NCBI GenBank assembly: GCA_964518635.1
Contig: CAZFGK010000031.1
Span: 1-23,179 of the forward strand
DNA: 23,179 bases
Direction of reading: 5' to 3'
Origin: CAZFGK01 sp964518635
Lineage (GTDB): Bacteria; Zixibacteria; MSB-5A5; GN15; FEB-12
Translations under genes and position numbers: made by a program
Part shown: positions 6,960 to 15,991 of the stretch, one piece after another
How positions within the stretch are numbered: position 1 is the first letter of the stretch
Layout: the number at the start of each line of letters is the position of its first letter
Notes under the pieces: model-generated
The model's database searches: none
Told to the model about the DNA's origin: nothing
The model's input: only the letters and a program-made list of their open reading frames with translations

Positions 6960-9137
6960 CTACAACAGATTCAGCAGTTTCCGACCAATCCACTCAGCAG
7001 CCAGAAGCCCAAGTATCAAGAACAAAGGCCAGTTCTTTCCCCAGAGCGCAAACTCACCGGATGAACTTTCAGTTATTCGGCGATCCGGAATAGCATCCAG
7101 AATCTTCGAAAACTCCGCCGCTGATAGTGCAACTCCGCTACTCTTCTGCGCGATTGCCGCCAACAATTTTGGATTCCCTGACTGATCATACTCTTCCGCC
7201 GAAAATGACTCGACTCGGATCGTGCCGGAGAAATTCTTCAGTGATGCCCCTTCTTGTTCGATTGAGGCACGATAGCGAAAATCTCCGGGAGGGACTGACT
7301 GAAAAGAGAGTTGCAGAGAACCGTCGGCATTTGCGACTATCGGCTGATCGATCTCGGCCGTTCCACTTGTATCGACGGGAGTAAGCACGACTCTCCCACC
7401 AATCTGCTCAAGAGGTCGAAACCCCGGATCGTAGGCAGTCCCTCGAAAACGAACCGCTTCTCCTCTCGTAAAGAGATCTTTTTCCGGCGTAAATCGAATC
7501 GGCTCCCCTTCTTCAGGGAGTGTCAGCCAATCGATGATCCCAAACAGGAATCTTTCATAGTCTTCATTGATCTGCCCAAGGTTGGTTCGGGCAAAATCGA
7601 ATCGCCAGAATGGCTGCGCGTTAGTCTGAAGGAGTTTCCCCATACCGAGTCGTTTCGTGACAAACAGCGGCGCAACCAACCCACGACTGGCATCGGTATT
7701 CAGCGTGACCACACTTTTTTGCTGCAGTGAATCGCACAGGACTATCTGCTGAAAGGGGGGGAGTTCGCTCCATCGCTTGCGAATATCGCTGCGAAATTCT
7801 GCAAGACGAACCGTCGGATGAAAAAGCTGCGATTCAACCGGATCGCCGCTACTCTCCTGCGAAAGAATTCGTGCGCGAGTTCCTGACGGATAGGCAGGCA
7901 GGAAACTCCGCAACGTGGTCGGCACTGTTTCCATTCCGAAACGACTGCCGAGAATAATCCAGAGTCCTGTCGATTTGGTGGAAGTAAGCTGCACCAGTGA
8001 TTCCTGATAACGAGCCAGTTCGCTTGGTGTAGGGTCATGCACAATGACCGCATCAAATCGAGACCACTCCGCTGTAGGCACATTGTTCTTGCCGAGATTT
8101 CCAGATCGCTGGCCGGTGAAGTTTGTGACTACTTCATATTTATCCTGTTGCAGCAGCGTGCGGCGAATGAAGCCGATTTCATGATCAAGCCGTGACGTAA
8201 CCAACAGCACCGACAAGCGACTCTTGAGCACCGTCACGGGGAGACTCTTGCGATTGTTGAGTGCAGTCACTTCCCCCTTGACTGTCGACACCTCAATCTC
8301 CCACAATCGTCGTCCAAGTTCTGTCGGAGTGACGGTCAATTGCGTGTCGATATACTGCCCGCTGTTGTTGTCGATGGAAAGAGTGATTTCTCCAAGGGAT
8401 CGTCGTCCATCTCGCATGCTCAACTTGATCGGCAGCGCAGTACCAGCGAGAGCTACCCCCTGATTGCCGAGCCGAATATTTACGCGCAGCGGTTGATTGA
8501 GAAAGCCGACCGGGTTTGTCTGGGCCTGTTCAATCCAGAGATCGACAAATGATTCCTCGAGTGAAAGATTGACCGCCAGTACGGGAGGAAGCTGTTCACT
8601 CGCTGCCAGGGGATCATCTCCGCTGTTCGATCGGCCATCGGTGAGAAGAAGCAGATAATCCGGCCGCTGCTCCTGCTGCTTTACCCCCTTGAGGGCGTCG
8701 CCAAGGGCAGTGCTTGCAGATTCAATGTCGCTTTCATTTGCACTGCTGTTGCTGCCAAAGTAGAGGCGGGAGAGATCGCTTCGGGATACAAGGGTTGAAA
8801 ATGTCTCACTAGAGAGAAGGGAATCCATCCGAGACTTTCGGCTTTTTCCCCCCTCTTCACGCTGCATACTGCCGGAACGATCGAGAAGAACTGCAACCTG
8901 CGGCTTACGCTCGGACTGTCTTGTAAATCCAAGAATCGGCTGCATCAAGAGCGCGATGATGATCAACACCGCCAACGTACGCATGCCGAAGAGCAGCATA
9001 CGCATGAAAGTCGCCAGTGAGGGCGTCGTACGCCGATAGACCCACCAACAGAGTGCGATGAGCAAGATCCCCGCGAGTGCGACCACCCACGGATACTGAC
9101 TGATGAATTGAAGGGAAAAGTCGGTCAGGCGGGTCAT
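6960..9137 (-). CDS. VWA-domain membrane protein with amidotransferase-like domain
   Basis: The protein has 725 residues. Two N-terminal membrane segments (about 17-34 and 52-70) precede a von Willebrand A domain whose MIDAS is intact: DRSGS at 86-90 and LLTDG ending at 168. A CARDB/Ig-like stretch follows. From about 310 to 540 there is a Rossmann-like region of the class I glutamine-amidotransferase-like type often attached to these VWA proteins; I see no catalytic Cys-His pair. A further beta domain and a C-terminal membrane helix (about 703-725) complete it. The layout suits a large extracytoplasmic body anchored at both ends. BatA/DUF58/MoxR partners are not beside it. The AAGGAG before the ATG is only 1 nt away, unusually close. 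Function unknown. Confidence 0.75.
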   Translation of the reverse strand: MTRLTDFSLQFISQYPWVVALAGILLIALCWWVYRRTTPSLATFMRMLLFGMRTLAVLIIIALLMQPILGFTRQSERKPQVAVLLDRSGSMQREEGGKSRKSRMDSLLSSETFSTLVSRSDLSRLYFGSNSSANESDIESASTALGDALKGVKQQEQRPDYLLLLTDGRSNSGDDPLAASEQLPPVLAVNLSLEESFVDLWIEQAQTNPVGFLNQPLRVNIRLGNQGVALAGTALPIKLSMRDGRRSLGEITLSIDNNSGQYIDTQLTVTPTELGRRLWEIEVSTVKGEVTALNNRKSLPVTVLKSRLSVLLVTSRLDHEIGFIRRTLLQQDKYEVVTNFTGQRSGNLGKNNVPTAEWSRFDAVIVHDPTPSELARYQESLVQLTSTKSTGLWIILGSRFGMETVPTTLRSFLPAYPSGTRARILSQESSGDPVESQLFHPTVRLAEFRSDIRKRWSELPPFQQIVLCDSLQQKSVVTLNTDASRGLVAPLFVTKRLGMGKLLQTNAQPFWRFDFARTNLGQINEDYERFLFGIIDWLTLPEEGEPIRFTPEKDLFTRGEAVRFRGTAYDPGFRPLEQIGGRVVLTPVDTSGTAEIDQPIVANADGSLQLSFQSVPPGDFRYRASIEQEGASLKNFSGTIRVESFSAEEYDQSGNPKLLAAIAQKSSGVALSAAEFSKILDAIPDRRITESSSGEFALWGKNWPLFLILGLLAAEWIGRKLLNLL

Positions 9138-9180
9138 GCTCCTTGTACGGCGATCTCCCCTCTTCCGATGAACGTGTATG

Positions 9181-9212
9181 AAGAAAAATCAGGAGTCGAA
9201 AGGGTTGACTCC
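9181..9212 (-). terminator. Rho-independent terminator after the polyprenyl synthase gene
   Basis: On the minus strand, 12 bp after the polyprenyl synthase stop, GGAGTC (9207-9212) and GACTCC (9192-9197) form a 6-bp stem with a 9-nt loop. It is followed by TGATTTTTCTT. The stem is short, so termination may be partial, which would let some transcript run into the VWA gene. Confidence 0.5.
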
Positions 9213-9224
9213 ATAGAATTCTGG

Positions 9225-10214
9225 TTATCCGTTACGTTGGGTCGTGAATCGAACCATCTCAACGAGGGATTGCAGATAGACTGAATCAGCAACCTCACCA
9301 AGTTCATTGAGCCCTTCACGGCAGAGTGATTCCGCCTTTTCGTAGGCGTATTCGATGCCACCATGCTGCTCGATAAACTTGCGTACCGTCGCAAAGGTCT
9401 CCGCTCCGGGGCGTTCTTTGATGGCAGTGATGATTCTTTCGGAATCGGTTGGCTTCGCATTGCGGAGGGCATGAATCAGCGGGAGAGTGACTTTCCCGTT
9501 CAGCAGATCGTTCCCCGGGTCTTTGCCAGTGACTGCGCGATCTCCAATCAGATCAAGAAGATCATCGGTAATCTGAAATGCCACCCCAATCGACTCCCCA
9601 AAGACCGCAAGACGTTCCCGATCACGCATCGAGCGACCATTCAATATCGCCCCCGCCTCGCAGGAGACTGCAAAGAGGGAGGCCGTCTTGTCGGCGATGA
9701 CATCGAGGTAGTTTTCTTCGGTCAGTTGATAGTTACTGATCTCTTCGATCTGGCGAAGTTCGCCGACCGAAACTCGTTCAGTGGCGCGACAGATTGATGC
9801 CACCAGATCCATCGTCTTGGTATCGACCATGATTCGAAATGCCTTGGCAAAGAGATAGTCCCCCATGAGAACAGAGACCAGATTATTCCAGCGGGCGTTG
9901 ACCGTTTCAACCCCTCGACGCATCTCCGATTCATCAACGACATCATCATGAAGCAGGGTTGCCGTATGAATCAATTCGATCGCCAGAGCGGCATCGACCA
10001 GATGTTCAGATTCATTCCCTGTTGCTCTTGCCGCAAGAAAGACAAAAACCGGACGGATTCGTTTCCCACGGGCTTTCAGGAGATGTCGCGCAACTGAGGT
10101 TATAAGCGGAGAATCCCCTCGAAGATAGCCGTTGAGCTGATCGTCAAACCGCTGCAGGTCATCTGCAACCGGTTCGGTAAATTCCTGAAAAAGCGAGGTA
10201 TCAACGACAGGCAT
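9225..10214 (-). CDS. Long-chain polyprenyl diphosphate synthase
   Basis: This 329-residue all-trans polyprenyl synthase elongates farnesyl or geranylgeranyl diphosphate with IPP to make the side chain of a respiratory quinone. The first Asp-rich motif is HDDVVDE (D90, D91, D94) and the second DDLLD (D217, D218, D221), followed by GKD (230-232). The residues just before the first motif are small (HTATLL), which is typical of enzymes making long products. Length matches the octaprenyl/heptaprenyl synthases (IspB or HepT type), but chain length cannot be read from the sequence. A weak -35/-10 pair (TTGCCC, 17 bp, TAGGAT; 10255 to 10227) may be its promoter, and a terminator follows the stop. 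Confidence 0.9.
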   Translation of the reverse strand: MPVVDTSLFQEFTEPVADDLQRFDDQLNGYLRGDSPLITSVARHLLKARGKRIRPVFVFLAARATGNESEHLVDAALAIELIHTATLLHDDVVDESEMRRGVETVNARWNNLVSVLMGDYLFAKAFRIMVDTKTMDLVASICRATERVSVGELRQIEEISNYQLTEENYLDVIADKTASLFAVSCEAGAILNGRSMRDRERLAVFGESIGVAFQITDDLLDLIGDRAVTGKDPGNDLLNGKVTLPLIHALRNAKPTDSERIITAIKERPGAETFATVRKFIEQHGGIEYAYEKAESLCREGLNELGEVADSVYLQSLVEMVRFTTQRNG

Positions 10215-10373
10215 CGGACAATTTCAATCCTATGGGTCAATGTTTCAGCGGGCAAGAAACCAAAAGAAACCCGATTTCTGCAGGAAGGTCAATTGATTTG
10301 CAGATACGAAATATTGACGAGAATATCACGAAAACTGAGCGCGTCCAAACCGATCTGACGGTCTAAATCGAGC

Positions 10374-11933
10374 TTATTCCCATTCGATGGTAGCCGGTGG
10401 TTTCGACGAGATATCATACACCACCCGATTGATACCGCGAACCTCCCGAATGATCCGGTCGCTGACCCGTCCAAGCAGGTCATACGGCAGATGTGCCCAG
10501 TCGGCAGTCATCCCGTCGACTGAATTCACCGCCCGAATGGCAATGGTATGCTCGTAACTTCGTTCATCCCCCATCACCCCGACACTTTTCACCGGCAGCA
10601 GCACCGCAAACGCCTGCCAGACCTTGCTGTAGTTCCCTGACGTTCGAAGTTCGTCGATGAATATCGCATCTGCTTCCCGAAGTAAGCTGAGAGCATCCGG
10701 AGTTACCGCGCTCAGAATTCGAACCGCCAATCCCGGCCCCGGGAAAGGATGTCGCCAGACAAATGATTCCGGCAAACCGAGTTCCGTCCCCATCTCCCGT
10801 ACTTCATCTTTGAATAATTCCCTGAGCGGTTCGATCAGCTTGAATGGTAGATTCGGACGAAGACCGCCGACATTGTGATGCGATTTGATTGTCACCGATG
10901 GTCCTTTGAATGAGACCGATTCGATCACATCCGGATAGAGTGTCCCCTGAGCCAGAAACGGAATCTGTTCGATTCCCAAAGTCAGTGCGATTCGTTTTGA
11001 TTCAGACTCGAAGACATCGATGAAGGTGTGCCCGATGACCTTCCGCTTCTCTTCCGGATCAACAACACCGGCGAGACGTTTCAGAAAAATCGCGCTGGCA
11101 TCAACCGGATGCAGATTTACTCCCAGTCCGGTCAGCAGAGTGACGACTTCCTGAAATTCATCTTTTCGCAAAAGCCCGGTATTTACAAACACCCCGTGCA
11201 ATTGCGTCCCAATCGCCTCTTTGAGCAGGACTGCTGCGACACTTGAGTCGACACCACCGGAGATTCCAAGAAGAACCGGAGAGCTTCCAATGGTCGTTCG
11301 AAGACGATCGACACTGTCATGAATGAATGACTTCGCGGTCCAGTCCCCTTTCATTCCGCAGATGCGAAAAAGAAAATTCTGGAGAATCTTCTTTCCTTCG
11401 GCGGTGTGATGAACTTCCGGATGAAACTGAATCCCATACCGTTGCTGCTTTTCATCTGCGATTGCCGCAATTGCAAGAGTCGAAGTCTTTCCGACTACAG
11501 TAAATTGTTCTGGAGGAGCAATAATCGAATCCCCGTGCGACATCCAGACCGTCGAATCGGTTGCGACTCCTTCAAAAAGTTTGCAGGTCTGATTCGAAAC
11601 TTGAAGAGTCGCGCGCCCATACTCCCGATGATCGCTGCGAACCAGTTTGCCACCAAATAGGTCGGCCATCAACTGCATGCCGTAGCAGACACCGAGCACC
11701 GGTTTCCCTTCTTCGAAGAGAGATTTCGAGATGCGTGGAGAGTCAGGATCAGTCAGTGAGGCCGGCCCACCAGAGAGAATATAGCCGCGCACATTCCGGT
11801 CACGATAGGCCGAGATATCCCCGTTGCAGGGGACAATCTCGCAATAGACATGCGCCTCACGAATGCGCCTTGCGATCAGTTGTGTGAACTGAGAACCAAA
11901 ATCAATAATAAGAATCATTTCAGAAACCGACAT
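10374..11933 (-). CDS. guaA: GMP synthase (glutamine-hydrolysing)
   Basis: GMP synthase converts XMP to GMP using ATP and glutamine. The 519-residue protein has both domains. The class I amidotransferase domain has nucleophile Cys83 in GVCYGMQ and the His171/Glu173 pair in FHPEVHH. The N-type ATP pyrophosphatase domain has its P-loop SGGVDS at 225-230. The C-terminal dimerisation domain ends in the family hallmark KPPATIEWE. The ATG at 11933 is preferred over the in-frame TTG at 11960 because a GGAG lies 9 nt upstream of it. The gene sits 70 bp behind nadB and may be read through from the lipid A operon; I see no terminator between them. Confidence 0.97.
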   Translation of the reverse strand: MSVSEMILIIDFGSQFTQLIARRIREAHVYCEIVPCNGDISAYRDRNVRGYILSGGPASLTDPDSPRISKSLFEEGKPVLGVCYGMQLMADLFGGKLVRSDHREYGRATLQVSNQTCKLFEGVATDSTVWMSHGDSIIAPPEQFTVVGKTSTLAIAAIADEKQQRYGIQFHPEVHHTAEGKKILQNFLFRICGMKGDWTAKSFIHDSVDRLRTTIGSSPVLLGISGGVDSSVAAVLLKEAIGTQLHGVFVNTGLLRKDEFQEVVTLLTGLGVNLHPVDASAIFLKRLAGVVDPEEKRKVIGHTFIDVFESESKRIALTLGIEQIPFLAQGTLYPDVIESVSFKGPSVTIKSHHNVGGLRPNLPFKLIEPLRELFKDEVREMGTELGLPESFVWRHPFPGPGLAVRILSAVTPDALSLLREADAIFIDELRTSGNYSKVWQAFAVLLPVKSVGVMGDERSYEHTIAIRAVNSVDGMTADWAHLPYDLLGRVSDRIIREVRGINRVVYDISSKPPATIEWE

Positions 11934-11942
11934 TTTCGAAAA

Positions 11943-11946
11943 CTCC
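11943..11946 (-). promoter_or_regulatory. Ribosome binding site deciding the guaA start
   Basis: On the minus strand GGAG lies 9 nt before the ATG at 11933. No comparable site precedes the upstream in-frame TTG (11960) or the downstream ATG (11918). Confidence 0.5.
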
Positions 11947-12003
11947 GTTTTGAGTATCAATTAAGGGCTGACCAGTATGCAATTCATTCTGTTCGGCTGT
12001 AAT

Positions 12004-13590
12004 CTACGACGGTCTCAGGATGGTGTCACGTTCGTAGTGAGGATCGGTGGCTGGAATATCATCCAGATAGTGCAGCCCTCGCGACTCTGCGCGAGATAGA
12101 GCAGACTGGACAATCAATTTTGCGACAGTAAGTAAATTCTGCAGCTCGATACCTTGATAGCTGGTCGGAACGAAGCCCGGATGCTGACGCAAATCAGTTT
12201 CGACTCCTTCGATCTTCTTCTGCGCCAAGGCAAGACGCTCCCGAGTGCGAACGATGCCGACCAGATCGGACATGATACGTTGAAGGACTTTTCTCTCGTG
12301 CGCGATAAAAATCTGTTCTCGTGTGTCACTTGGAGTCAGGGATGATTCTTCACTCTCGGCGGTTGAAACAAGAGAGACCGTCTGCAGGAAAGCATGTGAT
12401 GATGCCGTGGCATACTCAGCCATGGCGATCGCTTCCAGGAGAGAATTCGAGGCCAGCCGATTCGCCCCGTGCATCCCGCACATCGCAACTTCACCAGCGA
12501 CATACAGTCCGGGAAGTGAGGTCGTTCCATCCACCTGACTCAACACCCCACCGCAGGAATAATGCGCCGCCGGAACAACCGGAATCGGTCGTTGAGTAAT
12601 ATCAAAGCCGTAACGCAGGCATTCCTTATAGATGTTCGGGAATCTCGTTTTGATGAAATCAGCATCAAGATGACTCAGATCAAGGAGGACATACTCCTCC
12701 CCTGATCGTTTCAGCTCCCGATCAATCGCCCGCGCGACCACATCCCGCGGGGCAAGATCCCCCATCGGATGTTCCCCCTGCATAAGAAATCGTCCGGCTA
12801 CAGTTTTGAGTCGGCCCCCTTCGCCGCGTACGGCTTCAGTGATCAGAAAAGGCCACCTGCCGGGGGCATGCAGAGTCGTCGGATGAAATTGAATAAACTC
12901 CAGATTCGCAACTTCCACCCCGGCACGCCAGGCAATCGCGACTCCGTCGCCGGTTGCAATCAGTGGATTAGAGGTATGAAAATAGACCTGTCCAAGACCG
13001 CCAGTCGCCAACATCGTGACTCGCGCATGAAATGGTCGAAACTGATTTTCATCCTGCGAAAATGCCAGAGCACCAATCGCTCGTCGACCAGTCGTGTCAT
13101 TGCTGACCAACAAATCAGCGGCGAGATGATTTGGAAAAATTGTGATCTGATCAGGAAGCTCGGCGCAGGCGGCAAGCAATGCCCGTTCTATTTCCGCTCC
13201 AGTCAGATCAGCAGCATGCGCAACACGCGGTTTGGAATGCCCTCCTTCACGACCGAGAGCAAGTGCTCCATCCTTTTTGGAAAACGCCACACCCAGATCG
13301 GTGAGCGCGGCAATCAGCCGCGGACCATCATGCACGATTTTTGAAACTACTTCCTTGTTACAAAGCCCCGCCCCCGTCGCAAGAGTATCTGCAATGTGGG
13401 CATCAAAGCTGTCGGTCCCGCTTAGTACCGCCGCGATTCCCCCCTGTGCCCAATTCGTATTCGAAGTTGACGGGGCCTTCTTTGTGAGAATATTGATTCG
13501 CAGCGATGGGTCTTTGCGCGCCATCGACAGACTATAGAATAATCCGGCGATTCCACTTCCGATCACGAGAACATCAGACTGACGAGTCAC
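12004..13590 (-). CDS. nadB: L-aspartate oxidase
   Basis: This FAD enzyme oxidises L-aspartate to iminoaspartate, the first step of de novo NAD synthesis. The 528 residues fit the family. The dinucleotide-binding motif GSGIAG is at 11-16, followed by the NTNWAQGGIAA FAD segment. The substrate region has FHPTTLH, and the flavin-binding C-terminal part has AAHYSCGGV and the GANRLASNSLLE block. The C-terminal helical domain is complete. The start is GTG, overlapping the lpxK stop as GTGA, so translation is probably coupled to lipid A synthesis genes. nadA and nadC are not in the window. Succinate dehydrogenase flavoproteins are the alternative family, but the size and motifs favour NadB. Confidence 0.94.
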   Translation of the reverse strand: MTRQSDVLVIGSGIAGLFYSLSMARKDPSLRINILTKKAPSTSNTNWAQGGIAAVLSGTDSFDAHIADTLATGAGLCNKEVVSKIVHDGPRLIAALTDLGVAFSKKDGALALGREGGHSKPRVAHAADLTGAEIERALLAACAELPDQITIFPNHLAADLLVSNDTTGRRAIGALAFSQDENQFRPFHARVTMLATGGLGQVYFHTSNPLIATGDGVAIAWRAGVEVANLEFIQFHPTTLHAPGRWPFLITEAVRGEGGRLKTVAGRFLMQGEHPMGDLAPRDVVARAIDRELKRSGEEYVLLDLSHLDADFIKTRFPNIYKECLRYGFDITQRPIPVVPAAHYSCGGVLSQVDGTTSLPGLYVAGEVAMCGMHGANRLASNSLLEAIAMAEYATASSHAFLQTVSLVSTAESEESSLTPSDTREQIFIAHERKVLQRIMSDLVGIVRTRERLALAQKKIEGVETDLRQHPGFVPTSYQGIELQNLLTVAKLIVQSALSRAESRGLHYLDDIPATDPHYERDTILRPS

Positions 13591-14711
13591 GAGTGCGTCA
13601 CTCTTTCGCGCCGTGTGCGAATCAGCGATTCGATCAGATCGGTCATAGCTGAAACTGGCGGTGTACTGTGCAGTTCGAGCTCAAGGGTGTAGCACTCCTG
13701 AGGCAGTCTGCCACGCTCGAGCTTGACCATATCTTTTCTGGTAGTGAGAAGCAGATCTGCCTTCACCTGAATTGCCTTGTCATGAATATGCCGGTAGGCA
13801 GCGTCATCATACTGCTGATGATCAGCAAACTCGATACGTCCCGCAAGCGGAACTGATTCCCGTTCCAGTTGCGCAATCAATGAGCCAAAATCTCCGATTC
13901 CGGCAAAGAGTAATATCCGACGCGAATGTAAATCTGAAAGAGGTCGATGACTCCCTGCTGGATCCGATACAGTAAGTCGATACTCAAGTTGAAATTCCGG
14001 GATATTCTTCGCAACTGCTTCCTGAATTCTCTTCCTGTCACTCTGCAAATCAGTCACAGGGGTGACCTTTGTCCAGACAATGATATCTGCATCAGAAAGT
14101 GCATTAACTGATTCACGTAGGATACCGAGTGGAAATATCCGCCAGTCCCGATCCTTCATCTGCGTGTTCAAGGTCACAATATCGACATCCCGACTCAGCC
14201 CCCAGTGCTGGAAGCCGTCATCGACAAGAATAAGATCGCATTTCTTCCCCTGCTTCAGACTTTCGACTGCATCAGCTTTTCTCTTAGCCACCGCAAACAT
14301 TGCATCGGAAAGTTCGGCTGCTATGAGAAGCATCTCATCACCGATTTCATCACTGTTGCGACTGGAAAACTCCTTTCCATCCCCCGTGATGGTCTGTTGA
14401 GAGCTCCTACCATAGCCGGAGGATGCAATCCCGATTCTCTTCCCACGCGCAGCACATTCCTTCGCCAGCGCAATGGTGAGCGGTGTCTTGCCGGTTCCTC
14501 CTACTGCCAGATTTCCAATCGAAACAACGGGAATTGAATCAGAGCGAACTCTCATTCTCTTATCATTCGCTGCAGAACGCGCTCTAATCGTTAGCCAACG
14601 AACAAAGATTGAGAGAAACCAGAACAATGGAGTGAAAAGCGAAAGCCAGCTGACACCATCCTTTGATTGATAGCGTCGCCAGAACTGTGCGAGTACGTTC
14701 GAGACTATCAT
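13587..14711 (-). CDS. lpxK: Tetraacyldisaccharide 4'-kinase
   Basis: LpxK phosphorylates the 4' position of the tetraacyl disaccharide to give lipid IVA at the inner membrane. The protein has 374 residues. An N-terminal hydrophobic segment (about 23-42) is followed by the Walker A motif GGTGKTP (71-77). The family signature DDGFQHWGLSRDVDI comes next (D164, D165, H169). The C-terminal half keeps the FAGIGD and TTRKDMVKL segments. The ATG overlaps the waaA stop (ATGA), and the TGA overlaps the nadB GTG start. Confidence 0.95.
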   Translation of the reverse strand: MIVSNVLAQFWRRYQSKDGVSWLSLFTPLFWFLSIFVRWLTIRARSAANDKRMRVRSDSIPVVSIGNLAVGGTGKTPLTIALAKECAARGKRIGIASSGYGRSSQQTITGDGKEFSSRNSDEIGDEMLLIAAELSDAMFAVAKRKADAVESLKQGKKCDLILVDDGFQHWGLSRDVDIVTLNTQMKDRDWRIFPLGILRESVNALSDADIIVWTKVTPVTDLQSDRKRIQEAVAKNIPEFQLEYRLTVSDPAGSHRPLSDLHSRRILLFAGIGDFGSLIAQLERESVPLAGRIEFADHQQYDDAAYRHIHDKAIQVKADLLLTTRKDMVKLERGRLPQECYTLELELHSTPPVSAMTDLIESLIRTRRERVTHS

Positions 14712-15964
14712 CTGAGTCGCGAAAGAATATACTCTGCAATGAGCAAAGTCGCTGAATCTGCAAGCGGAACGGAAGATTTACGTGCGAATCGTGTCGGGTT
14801 CTTGCGAGTCAGGGTAATTTCACGGACAAGTTCATCTTGATCTGCGATCTTCGCACCAAACTGATGCGCGCGAAGATACTCGTCGGCGTCAACGACATTT
14901 GACGTATGCGGACCATAGAGAACTGGACATCCGGCCCAGACCGGTTCAAGTATGTTGTGCCCTCCAATAGGCACCAGCGTACCGCCGACGAATGAAAGAT
15001 CAGCACATTGATACAAGCCCTTGAGCAAACCCATCTGCGTGACCAGCAGTACATTTGCCGTTGACTCAATATCTGCCTGAATGCCCGCTTGTATGGTGGC
15101 ATCATCAATGTCAACCACGGTACGTCCACTTGCGCAAACAATCTGACGTACTTCATCTAATCGCTGCAAATGACGAGGCGCGATAATCAGTCGAAGGGAA
15201 TGATCATTTGATGCTGCCTCTGCGAAGGCGGAGAGGATGATCTCCTCTTCTCCCGGCCTGGTCGAACCGGCAACAAAGAGAAATTCAGAATCGCTGATCC
15301 CCAGTTGCCGACGTTTTCTTTTCCGTTCCTCTGCTGTGAGTGATTGCACCGGGGCATCAAATTTCATATCACCCGCGAGCACAATTCGCTCTTGAGGAAT
15401 CGAAAAACTGCGAAATCGTGTTTCATCTGCTTCGCTTCGTACAAACAAGCGCTCATGCGACGAGAGCACACGACTTGCCGTACCGCGCACGAGACGATAC
15501 CCTCCGATCCCTCGTTCCGACATGCGCCCGTTAATCAGAATAGTCGGAATAGCATGCCGAGCGCATCCCAGAATCAGATTCGGCCAGATTTCTGTTTCGG
15601 CAAAGGCGACCATGTTCGGCTGCAATGTAGCAAATGTCGCTTCAACTGCGACCGGCAGATCATATGGCGCAGAGGAAACTGTACAACGCGAGCCGAACAA
15701 CTCCTCGGCCCGCCTGACTCCCGGCTCAGTCATTGCGGTAACATGAATTTTGAGTGATGCATTTTTTTCAAGAAGCAACTCAACCAGCGGCTCCAGCAAA
15801 GATATTTCTCCAACCGAAGCTGCGTGCAGCCAGAGATCTGCATGTGCTGAAAACTCCCCGAATCGTGCGCGCTTCTGCTCACTACTTTTTCCGGTGAAGG
15901 CGGCTCGAAGAAGAAAAAAGGGCGTGGCAATCCAGGCAATTATTCGATACAGCAGCAGAATCAT
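14708..15964 (-). CDS. waaA: 3-deoxy-D-manno-octulosonic acid (Kdo) transferase
   Basis: WaaA (KdtA) moves Kdo from CMP-Kdo to lipid IVA on the inner membrane. The 418-residue protein starts with a membrane-anchor helix (MILLLYRIIAWIATPFF). Then come HAASVGE with the catalytic Glu, the FAETEIWPN block, and the C-terminal GT-B half with GGHNILEP. An in-frame TTG at 15991 would add nine residues directly after the lpxB stop. I prefer the ATG at 15964, which has AGGGG 5 nt upstream and puts the membrane helix at the N-terminus. Whether it adds one, two or more Kdo residues cannot be read from the sequence. Confidence 0.93.
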   Translation of the reverse strand: MILLLYRIIAWIATPFFLLRAAFTGKSSEQKRARFGEFSAHADLWLHAASVGEISLLEPLVELLLEKNASLKIHVTAMTEPGVRRAEELFGSRCTVSSAPYDLPVAVEATFATLQPNMVAFAETEIWPNLILGCARHAIPTILINGRMSERGIGGYRLVRGTASRVLSSHERLFVRSEADETRFRSFSIPQERIVLAGDMKFDAPVQSLTAEERKRKRRQLGISDSEFLFVAGSTRPGEEEIILSAFAEAASNDHSLRLIIAPRHLQRLDEVRQIVCASGRTVVDIDDATIQAGIQADIESTANVLLVTQMGLLKGLYQCADLSFVGGTLVPIGGHNILEPVWAGCPVLYGPHTSNVVDADEYLRAHQFGAKIADQDELVREITLTRKNPTRFARKSSVPLADSATLLIAEYILSRLR

Positions 15965-15991
15965 TGCTGCCCCTGATAGTGCCGTTCGCAA

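Noticed and set aside
12769..13344. Open frame of 191 codons opposite nadB
   Set aside because: It is antisense to nadB with no SD and no family resemblance.
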